Shown: in pieces, positions 7,633 to 17,144 of the stretch
Position numbering within the stretch: position 1 is the stretch's first letter
Layout: the number at the start of each line of letters is the position of its first letter
Assembly: GCF_022347745.1 (NCBI RefSeq)
Contig: NZ_JAKRGC010000020.1
Span: 1-46,572 of the forward strand
DNA from: Streptomyces sp. OfavH-34-F
GTDB taxonomy: Bacteria; Actinomycetota; Actinomycetes; Streptomycetales; Streptomycetaceae
Reading direction: 5' to 3'
DNA length: 46,572 nt
The notes under the pieces: generated by a model
Told to the model about the DNA's origin: nothing
Databases searched by the model: none
Seen by the model: only the letters and a program-made list of their open reading frames with translations
Program-made: the position numbers and the translations under genes

Positions 7633-8094
7633 TCAGGGGCCGTCCGGGCCGTCCGCGATGACGTGCACCGCGGCCTCCTCGGCGGAGGCCGCCGCACCGT
7701 CGATGCCGACGTCCTCGCCGGCGGTGCTGTCCGGCTCGTTCACGTCCAGGTCGCGGGTCAGCCGTCCGGCGCGGACCGTGCCGACCTGGCCGTCCCAGGG
7801 CTCGCCGTCCCCGTCCACGACGTCGCCCACGCCGTCCCCGGGCGGGGCGCCGTCCTCGGGCAGTTCGCGGGCGAGCCGGCTCTCCAGGGTCTCGCCCCGG
7901 TGCTGCTCGGCGGCGGTGGTGCCCACGTCGTCCACGGCGTACGGGCGCTCCGGCGGCGAGTACCCCCGGTCCAGGACGTCGTCCACGTCCGGGTCGTCGA
8001 GGGTGTCCTCCGTGTCGAGCTGCTCGATCGGGTCGGCCGCCTCCGACTGCGGCTGGGGCTGATAGACCTCGTCGCCCCAATCGGCCTCATCCAT
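7633..8094 (-). CDS. DUF5709 domain protein
   Basis: The protein has 153 aa and is very acidic, with no membrane segment. The N-terminus (MDEADWGDEVYQPQPQ), the central DPDVDDVLDRGYSPPERPYA and ETLESRLARELPE strings, and the C-terminal AGRLTRDLDVNEP element match the actinobacterial DUF5709 family, which has no assigned function. The composition suggests a soluble, partly disordered protein. It lies alone on its strand and is divergent from the DUF6296 gene, with about 160 nt between the starts. Confidence 0.8.
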   Translation of the reverse strand: MDEADWGDEVYQPQPQSEAADPIEQLDTEDTLDDPDVDDVLDRGYSPPERPYAVDDVGTTAAEQHRGETLESRLARELPEDGAPPGDGVGDVVDGDGEPWDGQVGTVRAGRLTRDLDVNEPDSTAGEDVGIDGAAASAEEAAVHVIADGPDGP

Positions 8095-8256
8095 GGCGCT
8101 GTCCCTTCCCGCGGCGGGTCCTTCTCAGGATAGGCAGCCCGGCCCGCGCGGGCGCGCCCTGCGTCCGGGCGGGGTGTGCGCGACCATGGACGGTGCAGGG
8201 CCGGACGTGCCCGGCAGGGGCCGGTCCGGAAACGGTCGTCTGGAGAGCCCGTCATC

Positions 8257-8484
8257 ATGGATTATCCGGAGAGCTACCAGCTCGTGTTCCAGTCGTCGGC
8301 CGTGGAGGACGACACCGTCACCGTCCACCGGACCGCACAGAGCGGAGCGGGCGGTCATCCCGTCTACGAGGACGAGACCGGCATCGTCCGCGCCGAGATC
8401 AGCGACCACGCCGAGGTGCGCATGCTGGCCAGCGGCGGCCACCAGCGCCTCGGAACGCCGCTGGTGGTGCGCGACGCCGCCTGA
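8257..8484 (+). CDS. DUF6296 family small protein
   Basis: The protein has 75 aa. The ATG has TGGAGAG about 9 nt upstream. The sequence YQLVFQSSAVEDDTVTVHRT, then GGHPVYEDETGIVRAEISDH and a conserved EVRMLASGG, matches the short Streptomyces family DUF6296, which has no known function. It is predicted all-beta and cytoplasmic. The stop codon sits inside a 16-bp tandem duplication, and a strong hairpin follows 48 nt later, so it is probably a single-gene transcript. Confidence 0.75.
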   Translation: MDYPESYQLVFQSSAVEDDTVTVHRTAQSGAGGHPVYEDETGIVRAEISDHAEVRMLASGGHQRLGTPLVVRDAA

Positions 8485-8513
8485 GCACGGCGCCGCCTGA
8501 GCAGGGCGCCGCC
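8476..8513 (+). repeat. 16-bp tandem duplication spanning a stop codon
   Basis: The unit GCCGCCTGAGCACGGC (8476-8491) is followed directly by GCCGCCTGAGCAGGGC (8492-8507), one base different, and by the first 6 bases of a third copy. The duplicated unit carries the TGA that ends the DUF6296 gene, so a second copy of the C-terminal Ala-Ala-stop follows the real one. Confidence 0.85.
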
Positions 8514-8532
8514 GAAACGGCCGACAACTGAT

Positions 8533-8565
8533 GCCCGGTCCGGATCGGGACGACCCGGACCGGGC
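8533..8565. terminator. Terminator-like hairpin after DUF6296
   Basis: GCCCGGTCCGG and CCGGACCGGGC make a perfect 11-bp GC-rich stem with an 11-nt loop. It is the usual form of intrinsic terminators in Streptomyces, without a U tract. It separates DUF6296 from the terD promoter region. Confidence 0.6.
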
Positions 8566-8592
8566 CCGCGTGTGATCCGCCCTCTACCACGC

Positions 8593-8624
8593 GTACACGT
8601 ATGTGTACATCCTGCCAAGGCAGG
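8593..8624. promoter_or_regulatory. Two adjacent palindromes upstream of the TerD-family gene
   Basis: GTACAC-GTAT-GTGTAC (8593-8608) and CCTGCC-AA-GGCAGG (8611-8624) are perfect inverted repeats 2 bp apart, about 115-150 bp before the terD start and in an unusually AT-rich patch. They look like operator sites. The regulator is unknown. Confidence 0.45.
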
Positions 8625-8739
8625 ACAATCCGGCCCGACGTGTCCAACACTTGGTCGAAATTTTGCCCCTGGTGAGGGGTCACGGGAGGACACCAGGCAG
8701 ACTCACCCTGTAGGAATCTCGCCACGAAGAGGATCACGC

Positions 8740-9324
8740 ATGATCACGTTGAAGAAGGAAGACGGCCCGGCGGACCTGGACGGGGTGACCCACCTTTCCA
8801 TCGGCGTCTCCTGGGACCCCACCGTCGGCAGCAGTGGCGGGCTGATGGGGAAGCTGAAGCAGAAGAAGGGCACCGACCTCGACCTCATCGCCATCGCGAT
8901 GCAGGGCGCGGACCCCGTGCGCCTGGCCGGCCTGGACTCCCTGGACCCGCTCGGCAACGGCTCGCTGCTGCACAGCGGTGACAACCAGACCGGCAAGGGA
9001 GAGGGCGACGACGAGACGGTGACCGTCGACTTCGCCAAGGTGCCGGGCAACGTGACGTCGATCGTCTTCGTCGCCGCCGCGTACAAGAAGGGCAGCTCCT
9101 TCCAGAACGCGCGCAACGTCAGCATCAAGGTCTACGACGCCACCGGCGGCAGCAGCCAGCAGGTCGCCGACATCTGGCCGAGCCTGCTCACCAGCGACAA
9201 CGGCTGCGCCGTGGCCAAGGCCATGCGCGTCGGCGCCGGCTGGAAGCTCCAGGTGATCAACGAGACCGGCAAGATCAAGCAGGGCGACGAGCACGCCCTC
9301 ATGCGTTTCGCGATCAGCAAGTAA
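8740..9324 (+). CDS. TerD family protein (tellurium resistance/stress, calcium-binding)
   Basis: The protein has 194 aa. The ATG has GAAGAGGA 6 nt upstream. It shows the TerD core: THLSIGVSWDPT, DLDLIAIAMQG, LLHSGDNQTGKGEGDDETV (acidic calcium-binding loop) and VPGNVTSIVFVAAAYKKGSSF. The length is that of a single TerD domain (about 190 aa). Streptomyces have many TerD paralogues, linked to calcium signalling, differentiation and membrane-stress or tellurite responses. This one stands alone, without other ter genes. The insert SSGGLMGKLKQKKGT near residues 31-45 is longer than in the short form. Confidence 0.92.
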   Translation: MITLKKEDGPADLDGVTHLSIGVSWDPTVGSSGGLMGKLKQKKGTDLDLIAIAMQGADPVRLAGLDSLDPLGNGSLLHSGDNQTGKGEGDDETVTVDFAKVPGNVTSIVFVAAAYKKGSSFQNARNVSIKVYDATGGSSQQVADIWPSLLTSDNGCAVAKAMRVGAGWKLQVINETGKIKQGDEHALMRFAISK

Positions 9325-9360
9325 CGCGCGGCGGCACGGCCCCGGTCCCCGCGCGCCCGG

Positions 9361-10242
9361 TCAGTCGACCCGGCGCGGGCGGGCCGGGGCCGTCGCGTCC
9401 CCGGTGGCCAGCGGCGAACGCGCCAGCTCCACGCACCCCGCCGCGATCAGGCCGAGCGCCAGCAGTTCGGGCAGCACCCACCAGCCGGTCCGGATGTCCT
9501 CGCCGAAGAGGGTCACCCCGTACAGCACGCTGATCAGCGCGTCGCCCAGCGTCAGGCACGGCTGCACCGCGACCAGGGTGCCCGCCTGGAGCGCGTTCTG
9601 GAGCAGGAACAGCGCCCCGACGCCCGCCGCCGCCATGGCGTACAGCTGCCAGGCGCCGAACAGCGCCGCCGCGCCGCCCCCGTCGTCCAGCCGCGACATG
9701 GCGTCCTTCATCAGCGCGGCGGTCAGCGCGTAGCCGCAGGCGGCGGCCGTGCCCAGCAGCGCCGCCCGGAGATCGCCCCGGGCGGCCAGCGCCCCCGCGA
9801 TCAGCGCCGCTTCGAACACCCCCGTCAGGATCAGCGCCGGCACCCAGGCGGCCCCCTGCACCGACTCGCTGCCGCCGCCCGGCGCGGCCGTCGCCATCCC
9901 GAGCGCCAGCCCCGCCGTCACGGCGGCCACCCCCACCCACACCGGCCGCGGCAGGCGGCGCCGCGTCAGGAAGGCGGCCAGCAGCAGCGTCGCCGGAAGC
10001 TCGATGACGAAGATCGGCTGCACCAGCGAGATCGGGCCGGTGGCCAGCGCCACGGCCTGGCACACGGCGGCGACGATCACCAGCCCGATCCCCGCCAGCC
10101 ACACCTTCCGGCGCAGCAACTGGCCGATCAGCGACACCCGCAGGGCCTCGGTCTGCGGCACGTCGAGCGCGGCGCGGCGCTGGAGCACGGACGCGGAGCC
10201 GTTGCTGACGGCGGTCAGCACGGCGAACAGGACGGCGATCAC
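9361..10242 (-). CDS. DMT-superfamily (EamA-like) transporter
   Basis: The protein has 293 aa and consists of about nine or ten hydrophobic helices, for example VWLAGIGLVIVAAVCQAVAL, ISLVQPIFVIELPATLLLAA and VWVGVAAVTAGLALGMA. The layout is two repeated halves separated by a loop near residues 120-130 (APGGGSESVQG). The length and pattern fit the drug/metabolite transporter superfamily. The substrate cannot be assigned. A Pro/Arg-rich tail (DATAPARPRRVD) follows the last helix. The gene is divergent from the AlkZ-like gene with about 178 nt between starts. Confidence 0.82.
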   Translation of the reverse strand: MIAVLFAVLTAVSNGSASVLQRRAALDVPQTEALRVSLIGQLLRRKVWLAGIGLVIVAAVCQAVALATGPISLVQPIFVIELPATLLLAAFLTRRRLPRPVWVGVAAVTAGLALGMATAAPGGGSESVQGAAWVPALILTGVFEAALIAGALAARGDLRAALLGTAAACGYALTAALMKDAMSRLDDGGGAAALFGAWQLYAMAAAGVGALFLLQNALQAGTLVAVQPCLTLGDALISVLYGVTLFGEDIRTGWWVLPELLALGLIAAGCVELARSPLATGDATAPARPRRVD

Positions 10243-10419
10243 CGGACCATGATGCGGGCGCCCGCACCGCGAACCCGGCTTCCGGGCGACCCCGGCATGG
10301 CGGCGGGCCCGACGCCCGTCACCGCCCGTCGCCCCCTCCCCGGGCCGCCGCCACCCTCTCCGCGACCCGGTCCCGTCAATAGGACCGAATCAGACCTGAT
10401 GGCCGCGTAGCGTGCCGTC

Positions 10420-11565
10420 ATGGCCGTCAACGAGAAGACCAGCACCGGTGCCGCCCCCGCCCCCGTGCTCACACCGAGGGCGCTGAACCGCGCGACCCTG
10501 GAACGCCAGCTGCTGCTGGACCGGGCCGCGATGAGCGCGCGGGACGCCGTCGCCCACCTCGTCGGCCTCCAGGCGCAGAACACCAAGCCGCCCTACTACC
10601 AGCTGCTCGCCCGGCTCCGGGACTTCCGGCCCGCCGAACTCTCCGCCCTGATGGAGTCCCGCGAGGTCGTCCGCATCGCCTCCCTGCGCTCCACCGTCCA
10701 CACCCACACCGCCGAGGACGCCCTCACCCTGCGCCCCCTGGTCCAGCCCGCCATCGCACGGGAACTCACCCTGTTCCGGAAGAAGCTGCCCGGCGTCGAC
10801 GTGGACCGGCTGCGCGAGCTGACCCGCGCCCACGTCGAGGAGGCGCCCCGCACCCCGGGGGAGATCCGAACCCTGCTGCTCGCCGAGTGGCCCGACGCCG
10901 ACCCGCAGGCCCTGACCATCGCCGCACGCTGTGTGCTGCCCCTGGTCCAGGTCACCCCGCGCGGCCTGTGGGGCCGCAGCGGCGGCGTCGCCCTCACCAC
11001 CGCCGAACACTGGCTCGGCCGCCCCGCACAGGCCGCGGCCGACATCGAGGCCACCGTGCTGCGCTACCTCGGCGCCTTCGGCCCCGCCTCGGTCAAGGAC
11101 ATGCAGAGCTGGGCCGGGCTGACCCGGCTCAAGGAGGTCTTCGAGCGGCTGCGGCCCCGGCTCACCACCTTCCGCGACGAGCACGGCGTCGAACTCTTCG
11201 ACCTGCCGGACGCCCCGCGCCCCGCCGAGGACACCCCGGCCCCGCCCCGCTTCCTGCCCGAGTTCGACAACGTCCTGCTCGGCCACGCCGACCGCACCCG
11301 GATCATCCCGGCCCCGTTCAAGGGGCTCAACGGCGTGGGCAACCAGAACTACGGCAGCGTGCTCGTGGACGGCTTCTTCGCCGCCGTCTGGCGCCTGGAC
11401 ACCCCGCGCGACGCCCCGGCCGCGCTCACCGTCCAGGAGCTGCGCCCGCTCACCGCCGCCGAGCGCGACGCCCTCGGCCAGGAGGCGGCCCGGCTGGTCG
11501 CGACGATGACCGACGCCCCCGCCCACGACCTCCGGTTCGCGCACTTCCTTGATCTCGGCCGCTGA
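10420..11565 (+). CDS. Winged-helix DNA-binding protein, AlkZ-like (HTH_42) DNA glycosylase family
   Basis: The protein has 381 aa, the usual family length. Near the N-terminus AVAHLVGLQAQN carries the Q-x-Q motif (Gln51, Gln53) used for catalysis in AlkZ-type glycosylases, which excise bulky alkylated bases or unhook crosslinks. Later strings typical of the family are SLRSTVHTHTAEDALTLRPL, RGLWGRSGG and VLLGHADRTRII. The C-terminal VLVDGFFAAVWRLD strand is also typical. Known members include AlkZ of the azinomycin pathway and E. coli YcaQ (which has Q-x-D). No antibiotic genes adjoin this copy, so it may be a housekeeping paralogue. Activity is inferred from the motif alone. Confidence 0.82.
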   Translation: MAVNEKTSTGAAPAPVLTPRALNRATLERQLLLDRAAMSARDAVAHLVGLQAQNTKPPYYQLLARLRDFRPAELSALMESREVVRIASLRSTVHTHTAEDALTLRPLVQPAIARELTLFRKKLPGVDVDRLRELTRAHVEEAPRTPGEIRTLLLAEWPDADPQALTIAARCVLPLVQVTPRGLWGRSGGVALTTAEHWLGRPAQAAADIEATVLRYLGAFGPASVKDMQSWAGLTRLKEVFERLRPRLTTFRDEHGVELFDLPDAPRPAEDTPAPPRFLPEFDNVLLGHADRTRIIPAPFKGLNGVGNQNYGSVLVDGFFAAVWRLDTPRDAPAALTVQELRPLTAAERDALGQEAARLVATMTDAPAHDLRFAHFLDLGR

Positions 11566-11583
11566 CGCGGGCCCGGTCACCGG

Positions 11584-12429
11584 CTACGGCAGCAGCCCCG
11601 CCCGCCGCGCCGCGACCACCGCCTCCAGCCGGGTGTGCGCTCCCAGCCGGCGCATCGCGGAACGCAGATAGCCCTTCACCGTCTCCGGCCGCAGCCCCAG
11701 CCGCTCCGCCGCCGCCGCGTTGGTCGCGCCCGCCGCCACACACGCCAGCACATCGATCTCGCGCGGCGCCAGCCGCACCTCGCGCGCCCCCGCCGCCGGC
11801 GTGCCCGTCGCCGACGCCAGCCGCCCGCACACCGCCGCCAGCTCGTCCCGCAGCGCCGGGTCCAGCACCTTCGGCATCAGCGCCCGCAGCTCCCGGTGCG
11901 CCTCCCGGACGTCCTCCCAGGCGCCCGGCGCCACCAGGTCCCCGGCGGGCGGCTCCGGACGGCCCGCCGCCAGCAGCTGCCGCACCTCGTCCCGCACCAC
12001 CAGCGCCTGCTCCACGTCGCGGGCGGCGGCCACCGCCGCGTCGAACGTCCGGTCGCCGAGGGTCAGCGGCTCGCGCAGCGCCCCGTACAGCACCCCGCGC
12101 ACCTCCCGCCGCACCACGACGGGCACCGCCACCACCGAGCGCAGCCCCTCCGCCGCGACGGCCGTGTCGTACTCGTGGCTGATGTGGCGCGAGGAGCGGT
12201 AGTCGGTCACCGCGCACGGCCGCGACAGGGCCATCGACTTGCCGCCCAGACCGCTGCCCGAGGAGATCACCAGCCCGCGCAGCGCCCCCGTACGCGCCCC
12301 GTTCACCTCGGCGATCCGGGCATGGCGGCTGTCGGAGAGCAGCCCGCCGAACGCCACCGGCAGCCCGCTCGTCCGGCGCAGCCGCAGCAGCGCCGCCTGC
12401 ATCTCGACCGCCTCGAAGGATTCCGGCAC
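11584..12429 (-). CDS. LuxR-family regulator with GAF domain
   Basis: The protein has 281 aa. I chose the GTG at 12429 because AGGGAGG lies 7 nt before it; a longer reading to 12567 would cover the divergent promoter and the start of the next gene. Residues about 1-150 form a GAF-type sensor (ALLRLRRTSGLPVAFGGLL, then VAVPVVVRREVRGVLYGALR). The C-terminal 60 residues are a LuxR helix-turn-helix: LAPREIDVLACVAAGATNAA, ERLGLRPETVKGYLRSAMRR. It is divergent from the two acyl-CoA synthetase genes and likely controls them. The GAF ligand is unknown. Confidence 0.88.
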   Translation of the reverse strand: MPESFEAVEMQAALLRLRRTSGLPVAFGGLLSDSRHARIAEVNGARTGALRGLVISSGSGLGGKSMALSRPCAVTDYRSSRHISHEYDTAVAAEGLRSVVAVPVVVRREVRGVLYGALREPLTLGDRTFDAAVAAARDVEQALVVRDEVRQLLAAGRPEPPAGDLVAPGAWEDVREAHRELRALMPKVLDPALRDELAAVCGRLASATGTPAAGAREVRLAPREIDVLACVAAGATNAAAAERLGLRPETVKGYLRSAMRRLGAHTRLEAVVAARRAGLLP

Positions 12430-12475
12430 CCTGACGCCTCCCTGCCCGCCCCCCGATGGAATGGCCGCCCCGCGA

Positions 12476-12493
12476 CACCCCCGTCCGGGGGTG
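12476..12493. promoter_or_regulatory. Perfect inverted repeat in the LuxR/acyl-CoA synthetase divergent promoter
   Basis: CACCCCCG-TC-CGGGGGTG is an 8-bp perfect inverted repeat between the divergent starts at 12429 and 12566. Beside it, TCAC...GTGA arms flank TGTTTACATCAT (12507-12526). Either could bind the GAF-LuxR regulator. The repeat could also form an RNA hairpin in the LuxR transcript. Confidence 0.4.
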
Positions 12494-12565
12494 GTGAGAC
12501 CTGGGTCACTGTTTACATCATGTGAGGAGCCAACGGACCGGCCGGGTCGGTAAAGAGGAGGGCAC

Positions 12566-14242
12566 ATGCCGGAAACGAGTGCGACGGAGACGTTCCGGGC
12601 GGCCCGGGACTTCCTGCTCCGGCACCGCGACGACTACGACGCCGCCTGCGCGGGGTTCGAGTGGCCCCGCAGCCCTCACTTCAACTGGGCGCTCGACTGG
12701 TTCGACGTCATCGCCCGCGACAACGACCGCACCGCCCTGCACATCGTGGAGGAGGACGGCCGGCGCACCGAGGTGTCGTTCGCCGAGATGTCCGCCCGCT
12801 CCGACCGGGCCGCGAACTGGCTGCGCGGCCGGGGGGTGCGGGCGGGCGACCGCATCCTCGTCATGCTCGGCAACCAGGTCGAGCTGTGGGAGACCGCCCT
12901 CGCCGCGATGAAGCTGCGCGCGGTCGTCATCCCGGCGACCCCGCTGCTGGGCCCCGCCGACCTGCGCGACCGCGTCGAACGCGGCCGGGTCCGGCACGTG
13001 CTCGTCCGGGACACCGACACCGACAAGTTCGACGAGGTGCCCGGCGACTACACCCGCATCTGCGTCGGCGCCCCGACCGAGGGCTGGCTCGACTACGCGG
13101 AGGCCGACCGGGCCCCCGGCGGCTTCACGCCGGACCGCGAGACCGACGCGGACGAGCCCCTGATGCTCTACTTCACCTCCGGCACCACCGCCAGCCCCAA
13201 GCTGGTCGAGCACACCCACGTCTCCTACCCGGTGGGCCATCTGGCGACGATGTACTGGATCGGCCTCAAGCCCGGCGACGTCCACCTCAACATCTCGTCG
13301 CCCGGCTGGGCCAAGCACGCCTGGTCCAACCTCTTCGCCCCCTGGAACGCCGAGGCGACCGTCTTCATCTTCAACTACACCCGCTTCGACGCGGGCCGCC
13401 TCATGGCTGAGATGGACCGCTCCGGCATCACCAGCTTCTGCGCTCCGCCCACGGTGTGGCGCATGCTCATCCAGGCCGACCTCACCCAGCTCGCGACCCC
13501 GCCGCGCGAGGTCGTCGCGGCCGGCGAACCCCTCAACCCCGAGGTCATCGAGGCCGTCCGGCGCGCCTGGGGCGTCACCATCCGCGACGGCTTCGGCCAG
13601 ACGGAGACCGCCGTCCAGGTCGCCAACACCCCCGGCCAGGTCCTCAAGCCCGGCTCCATGGGACGCCCCAGCCCCGGCTACCGGGTGGTGCTGCTCGACC
13701 CGGTGAGCGGGGAGCCCGGCGCCGCCGAGGGCGAGATCTCGCTCGACCTGTCCACGCGGCCGGTGGGCCTGATGACCGGCTACCACGGCGACCCCGAACG
13801 CACCGCCGAGGCGATGGCCGGCGGCTACTACCGCACCGGCGACATCGGCGCCCGCGACGAGGACGGCTACATCACGTACGTCGGACGCGCCGACGACGTC
13901 TTCAAGTCCTCCGACTACAAGATCTCCCCGTTCGAGCTGGAGAGCGCCCTGCTGGAGCACGAGGCGGTCGTCGAGGCGGCGGTCGTCCCGTCCCCCGACC
14001 CGGTCCGCCTCTCCGTGCCGAAGGCGTACGTGGTGCTCGCCGAGGGCTGGGAGCCGGGACCGGACACGGCGAAGGTGCTCTTCGCCCACTCCCGGTCCGT
14101 GCTCGCCCCCTACAAGCGCGTACGGCGGCTGGAGTTCGCCGAACTCCCCAAGACCGTCTCCGGCAAGATCCGCCGCATCGAACTGCGCGAGCGCACCGCC
14201 CAGGGCGGCGGCACCGAGTACGCCGAGGGGGACCTGGCATGA
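12566..14242 (+). CDS. Acyl-CoA synthetase, medium-chain/acetyl type (AMP-forming)
   Basis: The protein has 558 aa. The ATG has AGAGGAGGG 6 nt upstream. Adenylation motifs are all present: A3 [16 protein letters not shown]5 [10 protein letters not shown]7 [21 protein letters not shown]8 [16 protein letters not shown], and the C-terminal catalytic Lys in [28 protein letters not shown] is typical of the medium-chain acyl-CoA synthetase (MACS) group. The enzyme would activate a short- or medium-chain carboxylic acid to its CoA thioester. It overlaps the next synthetase gene by 4 nt (ATGA), so the two are translated together. Confidence 0.9.
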   Translation: MPETSATETFRAARDFLLRHRDDYDAACAGFEWPRSPHFNWALDWFDVIARDNDRTALHIVEEDGRRTEVSFAEMSARSDRAANWLRGRGVRAGDRILVMLGNQVELWETALAAMKLRAVVIPATPLLGPADLRDRVERGRVRHVLVRDTDTDKFDEVPGDYTRICVGAPTEGWLDYAEADRAPGGFTPDRETDADEPLMLYFTSGTTASPKLVEHTHVSYPVGHLATMYWIGLKPGDVHLNISSPGWAKHAWSNLFAPWNAEATVFIFNYTRFDAGRLMAEMDRSGITSFCAPPTVWRMLIQADLTQLATPPREVVAAGEPLNPEVIEAVRRAWGVTIRDGFGQTETAVQVANTPGQVLKPGSMGRPSPGYRVVLLDPVSGEPGAAEGEISLDLSTRPVGLMTGYHGDPERTAEAMAGGYYRTGDIGARDEDGYITYVGRADDVFKSSDYKISPFELESALLEHEAVVEAAVVPSPDPVRLSVPKAYVVLAEGWEPGPDTAKVLFAHSRSVLAPYKRVRRLEFAELPKTVSGKIRRIELRERTAQGGGTEYAEGDLA

Positions 14243-15846
14243 GCGAGCTGTCCTACGCCCACGGCACCGGCACCACCGCCCTGCTCGGCGACACCATCGG
14301 ACGCAACCTCGACCGGACCGTCGCCGCCTGGCCCGACCGCGAGGCGCTGGTCGACGTACCGTCGGGGCGGCGCTGGACGTACGCGGAGTTCGGCGCGGCC
14401 GTCGACGAACTGGCCCGCGCCCTGCTGGCGTCCGGCGTCGCCAAGGGCGACCGGGTCGGCATCTGGGCCGTCAACTGCCCCGAGTGGGTGCTCGTCCAGT
14501 ACGCCACCGCCCGCATCGGCGCTGTCATGGTCAACATCAACCCCGCGTACCGGGCGCACGAACTGGCGTACGTGCTCAAGCAGGCCGGCATCTCCCTCCT
14601 GGTCGCCTCGCTCGCCCACCGCACCAGCGACTACCGGGCCCTGGTCGAGGAGGTCCGCGCCGACTGCCCCGAGCTGCGCGCGGTCCACTACATCGGGGAC
14701 GCCTCCTGGGACGAACTGGTCGCCACCGCCGGCCGGATCACGCCGGAGCAGCTCGCCGCCCGCGAGGCGGAACTCTCCTGCGACGACCCGATCAACATCC
14801 AGTACACCTCCGGCACCACCGGCTTCCCCAAGGGCGCGACCCTCTCCCACCACAACATCCTCAACAACGGCTACTTCGTGGGGGAGCTGGTCGCCTACAC
14901 CGAGCAGGACCGGGTCTGCCTGCCGGTGCCCTTCTACCACTGCTTCGGCATGGTGATGGGCAACCTCGGCGCCACCTCGCACGGCGCCTGCATCGTGATC
15001 CCCGGCCCCTCCTTCGAGCCCGCCGCCGTGCTGAGCGCCGTGCAGCAGGAGCGTTGCACCTCGCTGTACGGGGTGCCGACGATGTTCATCGCCGAACTGA
15101 ACCTGCCGGACTTCGCCTCGTACGACCTGTCCTCGCTGCGCACCGGCATCATGGCCGGGTCGCCGTGCCCGGTCGAGGTGATGAAGCGGGTGGTCGCCGA
15201 GATGCACATGGCGGAGGTGTCCATCTGCTACGGCATGACGGAGACCTCGCCGGTGTCCACCCAGACCCGGCGCGACGACGACCTGGAACGCCGCACCGGC
15301 ACCGTCGGCCGCGTGATGCCGCACATCGAGGTCAAGGTGATCGACCCGGTGACCGGGGTGACCCTGGAGCGCGGCGAGTCCGGCGAACTGTGCACCCGCG
15401 GCTACAGCGTGATGCTCGGATACTGGGACCAGCCCGAGCGGACCGCCGAGGCGATCGACGCGGGGCGCTGGATGCACACCGGGGACCTCGCGGTGATGCG
15501 CGAGGACGGCTACGTACAGATCGTCGGCCGCATCAAGGACGTGATCATCCGGGGCGGCGAGAACATCTACCCGCGCGAGATCGAGGAGTTCCTCTACCGC
15601 CACCCGAAGATCGCCGATGTGCAGGTGGTGGGAGTGCCGGACGAGCGGTACGGCGAGGAGGTGCTGGCCTGCGTCATCCCCGCCGACCCGGCCGACCCGC
15701 CGGCCCTGGAGGAGGTGCGCGCCTTCTGCGAGGGGCAGCTGGCCCACTACAAGATCCCGCGGCTGCTCCAGATCCTGGAGACCTTCCCGATGACGGTGAG
15801 CGGCAAGGTCCGCAAGGTCGAGCTGCGCGAGAACTACCGGCCGTAG
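14239..15846 (+). CDS. Fatty-acyl-CoA ligase (AMP-binding, FadD-like)
   Basis: The protein has 535 aa. The start codon overlaps the preceding stop (ATGA). The motifs are those of a complete adenylating enzyme: [20 protein letters not shown], the [10 protein letters not shown] core, [41 protein letters not shown] and the catalytic Lys in [19 protein letters not shown] is typical of long/medium-chain fatty acid ligases. It probably works with the upstream synthetase under the GAF-LuxR regulator, on carboxylic acids of different chain length. It converges on the small gene at 15862 with a 15-nt gap. Confidence 0.9.
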   Translation: MSELSYAHGTGTTALLGDTIGRNLDRTVAAWPDREALVDVPSGRRWTYAEFGAAVDELARALLASGVAKGDRVGIWAVNCPEWVLVQYATARIGAVMVNINPAYRAHELAYVLKQAGISLLVASLAHRTSDYRALVEEVRADCPELRAVHYIGDASWDELVATAGRITPEQLAAREAELSCDDPINIQYTSGTTGFPKGATLSHHNILNNGYFVGELVAYTEQDRVCLPVPFYHCFGMVMGNLGATSHGACIVIPGPSFEPAAVLSAVQQERCTSLYGVPTMFIAELNLPDFASYDLSSLRTGIMAGSPCPVEVMKRVVAEMHMAEVSICYGMTETSPVSTQTRRDDDLERRTGTVGRVMPHIEVKVIDPVTGVTLERGESGELCTRGYSVMLGYWDQPERTAEAIDAGRWMHTGDLAVMREDGYVQIVGRIKDVIIRGGENIYPREIEEFLYRHPKIADVQVVGVPDERYGEEVLACVIPADPADPPALEEVRAFCEGQLAHYKIPRLLQILETFPMTVSGKVRKVELRENYRP

Positions 15847-15861
15847 GCCGGGCGCTCGCGA

Positions 15862-16098
15862 CTAGGCGGCGGCGATGACGTCCGCCGCGGCGCCCCGCGT
15901 CGCGGCGGCCCACTCGATGAGCAGCACCTCGTACGCGGCGGCCTCCATGGGGGACCACTCCTGGCCCGCGCGGGCGTCCACGAGCGCGCGGATCGCCTCG
16001 TTCGCCTCCAGGGCGGTGCGCCGCGCCGACCGACGGGGGCGCGCGGGGGCGTACGCGGGCGTGTTCGGGGGTGGTGAAGTCCGTCGAGTTAAGACCAT
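15862..16098 (-). CDS. Conserved small hypothetical protein (78 aa)
   Basis: I chose the ATG at 16098 (MVLTRRTSPPPN), because the reading frame would otherwise run far back through the neighbouring gene. A basic, Pro-rich N-terminus (about 30 residues) precedes a helical, acidic C-terminal part: ALEANEAIRALVDARAGQEW, then EYEV-like AAYEVLLIEWAAATRG. There is no recognised catalytic motif, signal peptide or membrane segment. Similar short proteins are common in Streptomyces and I know of no function for them. A TAAAGT box lies about 14 nt upstream of the start. Confidence 0.62.
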   Translation of the reverse strand: MVLTRRTSPPPNTPAYAPARPRRSARRTALEANEAIRALVDARAGQEWSPMEAAAYEVLLIEWAAATRGAAADVIAAA

Positions 16099-16253
16099 GC
16101 GTTCCACTTTAGGGCTCGCCACCGACAACGAACCCCCGATCGGAGCCCGTTGGCCAGAACGTGACGGATCACACGCAGTGTGGCCGGGCGGTTTCTGTGA
16201 GGTACGACATACGGCGGCGCCTCCGTGTCCGAAAAGGAGGGGCGTACGCCCCC

Positions 16254-16952
16254 TCAGGCGCCGGTGCTGACGAGTTCGTCCGCCGCGCCGTTCACGGGGC
16301 GCGGGGTGCCGGTGAGGTCCAGGACGAACAGCGGGACGCGCAGCGCGTCGGCGCGCCGCCGGGCCTCCGGCGCGTAACCCGCGAGCGAGAAGAGCACCCC
16401 GCGCACCGAGCCGTTCAGCGCGTTCAGCCACAGGCACTCGACGTCCCGCACGGCGGTCGGCCGGGTGCCGGCGTCCACCTGCGCGATCAGCCCGGCCGCC
16501 CGCAGGTCGATCCGCGAGGCGGGCCGGTGCACCGGGTGCGTGATCTCCCGGAACCCCAGCCACGCCAGATACAGGGCCGCCGCGGCTACCGCGTCGCGGG
16601 CGGTGCGGATGGTCAGCGGGCGGAACGCGGGGCGCGGCGCCGCCGCCGTGCGCGGCAGCGGTATGTGCGCGGGCCGGACCGCCCCGGCGGACGCCACCGG
16701 CCGCACCGGCACCCGCAGCACCGCGCCGCACGGGCAGTACAGCTCGGGCTGCGGCCACTGGTCGTGCCGCCCGCACCCCCGGCAGCGCACGGTCACCCAG
16801 TCGTCGTTCCAGGTGCGGTGGGTGATCGGCGTGACGGGCGCGCCGCGCAGCAGCGGCGGGGCCGTGGGTTCGCCGCAGGGGCAGGCGTAGACGGGTGTGA
16901 CGTAGGTGTGGTCGCGGCGGCAGGCGGGACACCGCAGCGGCACAGACTCCAC
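16254..16952 (-). CDS. Zinc-ribbon protein of unknown function
   Basis: The protein has 232 aa from the GTG at 16952, which has GGGAG 6 nt upstream. An upstream in-frame ATG at about 17103 would add about 50 residues but would overlap the gcl promoter and lacks a good ribosome site. The N-terminal half has paired Cys knuckles: [28 protein letters not shown] and LYCPCGAV, consistent with two zinc ribbons. The C-terminal half is a mixed alpha/beta region ([40 protein letters not shown]) that looks like a restriction-endonuclease-like or nucleotide-binding fold, but I cannot assign it. It is divergent from gcl. Confidence 0.65.
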   Translation of the reverse strand: MESVPLRCPACRRDHTYVTPVYACPCGEPTAPPLLRGAPVTPITHRTWNDDWVTVRCRGCGRHDQWPQPELYCPCGAVLRVPVRPVASAGAVRPAHIPLPRTAAAPRPAFRPLTIRTARDAVAAAALYLAWLGFREITHPVHRPASRIDLRAAGLIAQVDAGTRPTAVRDVECLWLNALNGSVRGVLFSLAGYAPEARRRADALRVPLFVLDLTGTPRPVNGAADELVSTGA

Positions 16953-17091
16953 CCCGTACTCCCTTCGCCCCGAGGGCCGCGCGGGAGCGGGCGCGCCCGG
17001 CGTATCGGGCCGGCTCCGCTCCGTGTCCCCATGCTCCCCCAAGAGCCCGCCGCCCGGCAGGGATTCGCTCCAGTTGGTGCCCTTCCCGTTC

Positions 17092-17120
17092 TTGACGGCC
17101 ATCCGGACGCGCCGTACATT
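17092..17120 (+). promoter_or_regulatory. Putative gcl promoter
   Basis: TTGACG (17092-17097), a 17-nt spacer and TACATT (17115-17120) give a good housekeeping promoter. The 5' untranslated region would be about 105 nt. The operator-like palindrome at 17145 lies about 24 nt after the -10 box. Confidence 0.55.
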
Positions 17121-17144
17121 CACTTCCACATAACAGAAGAGACT

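Noticed and set aside
11584..12567. 327-aa version of the GAF-LuxR regulator
   Set aside because: It would cover the divergent promoter and the start of the acyl-CoA synthetase gene. The GTG at 12429 has a good ribosome site.
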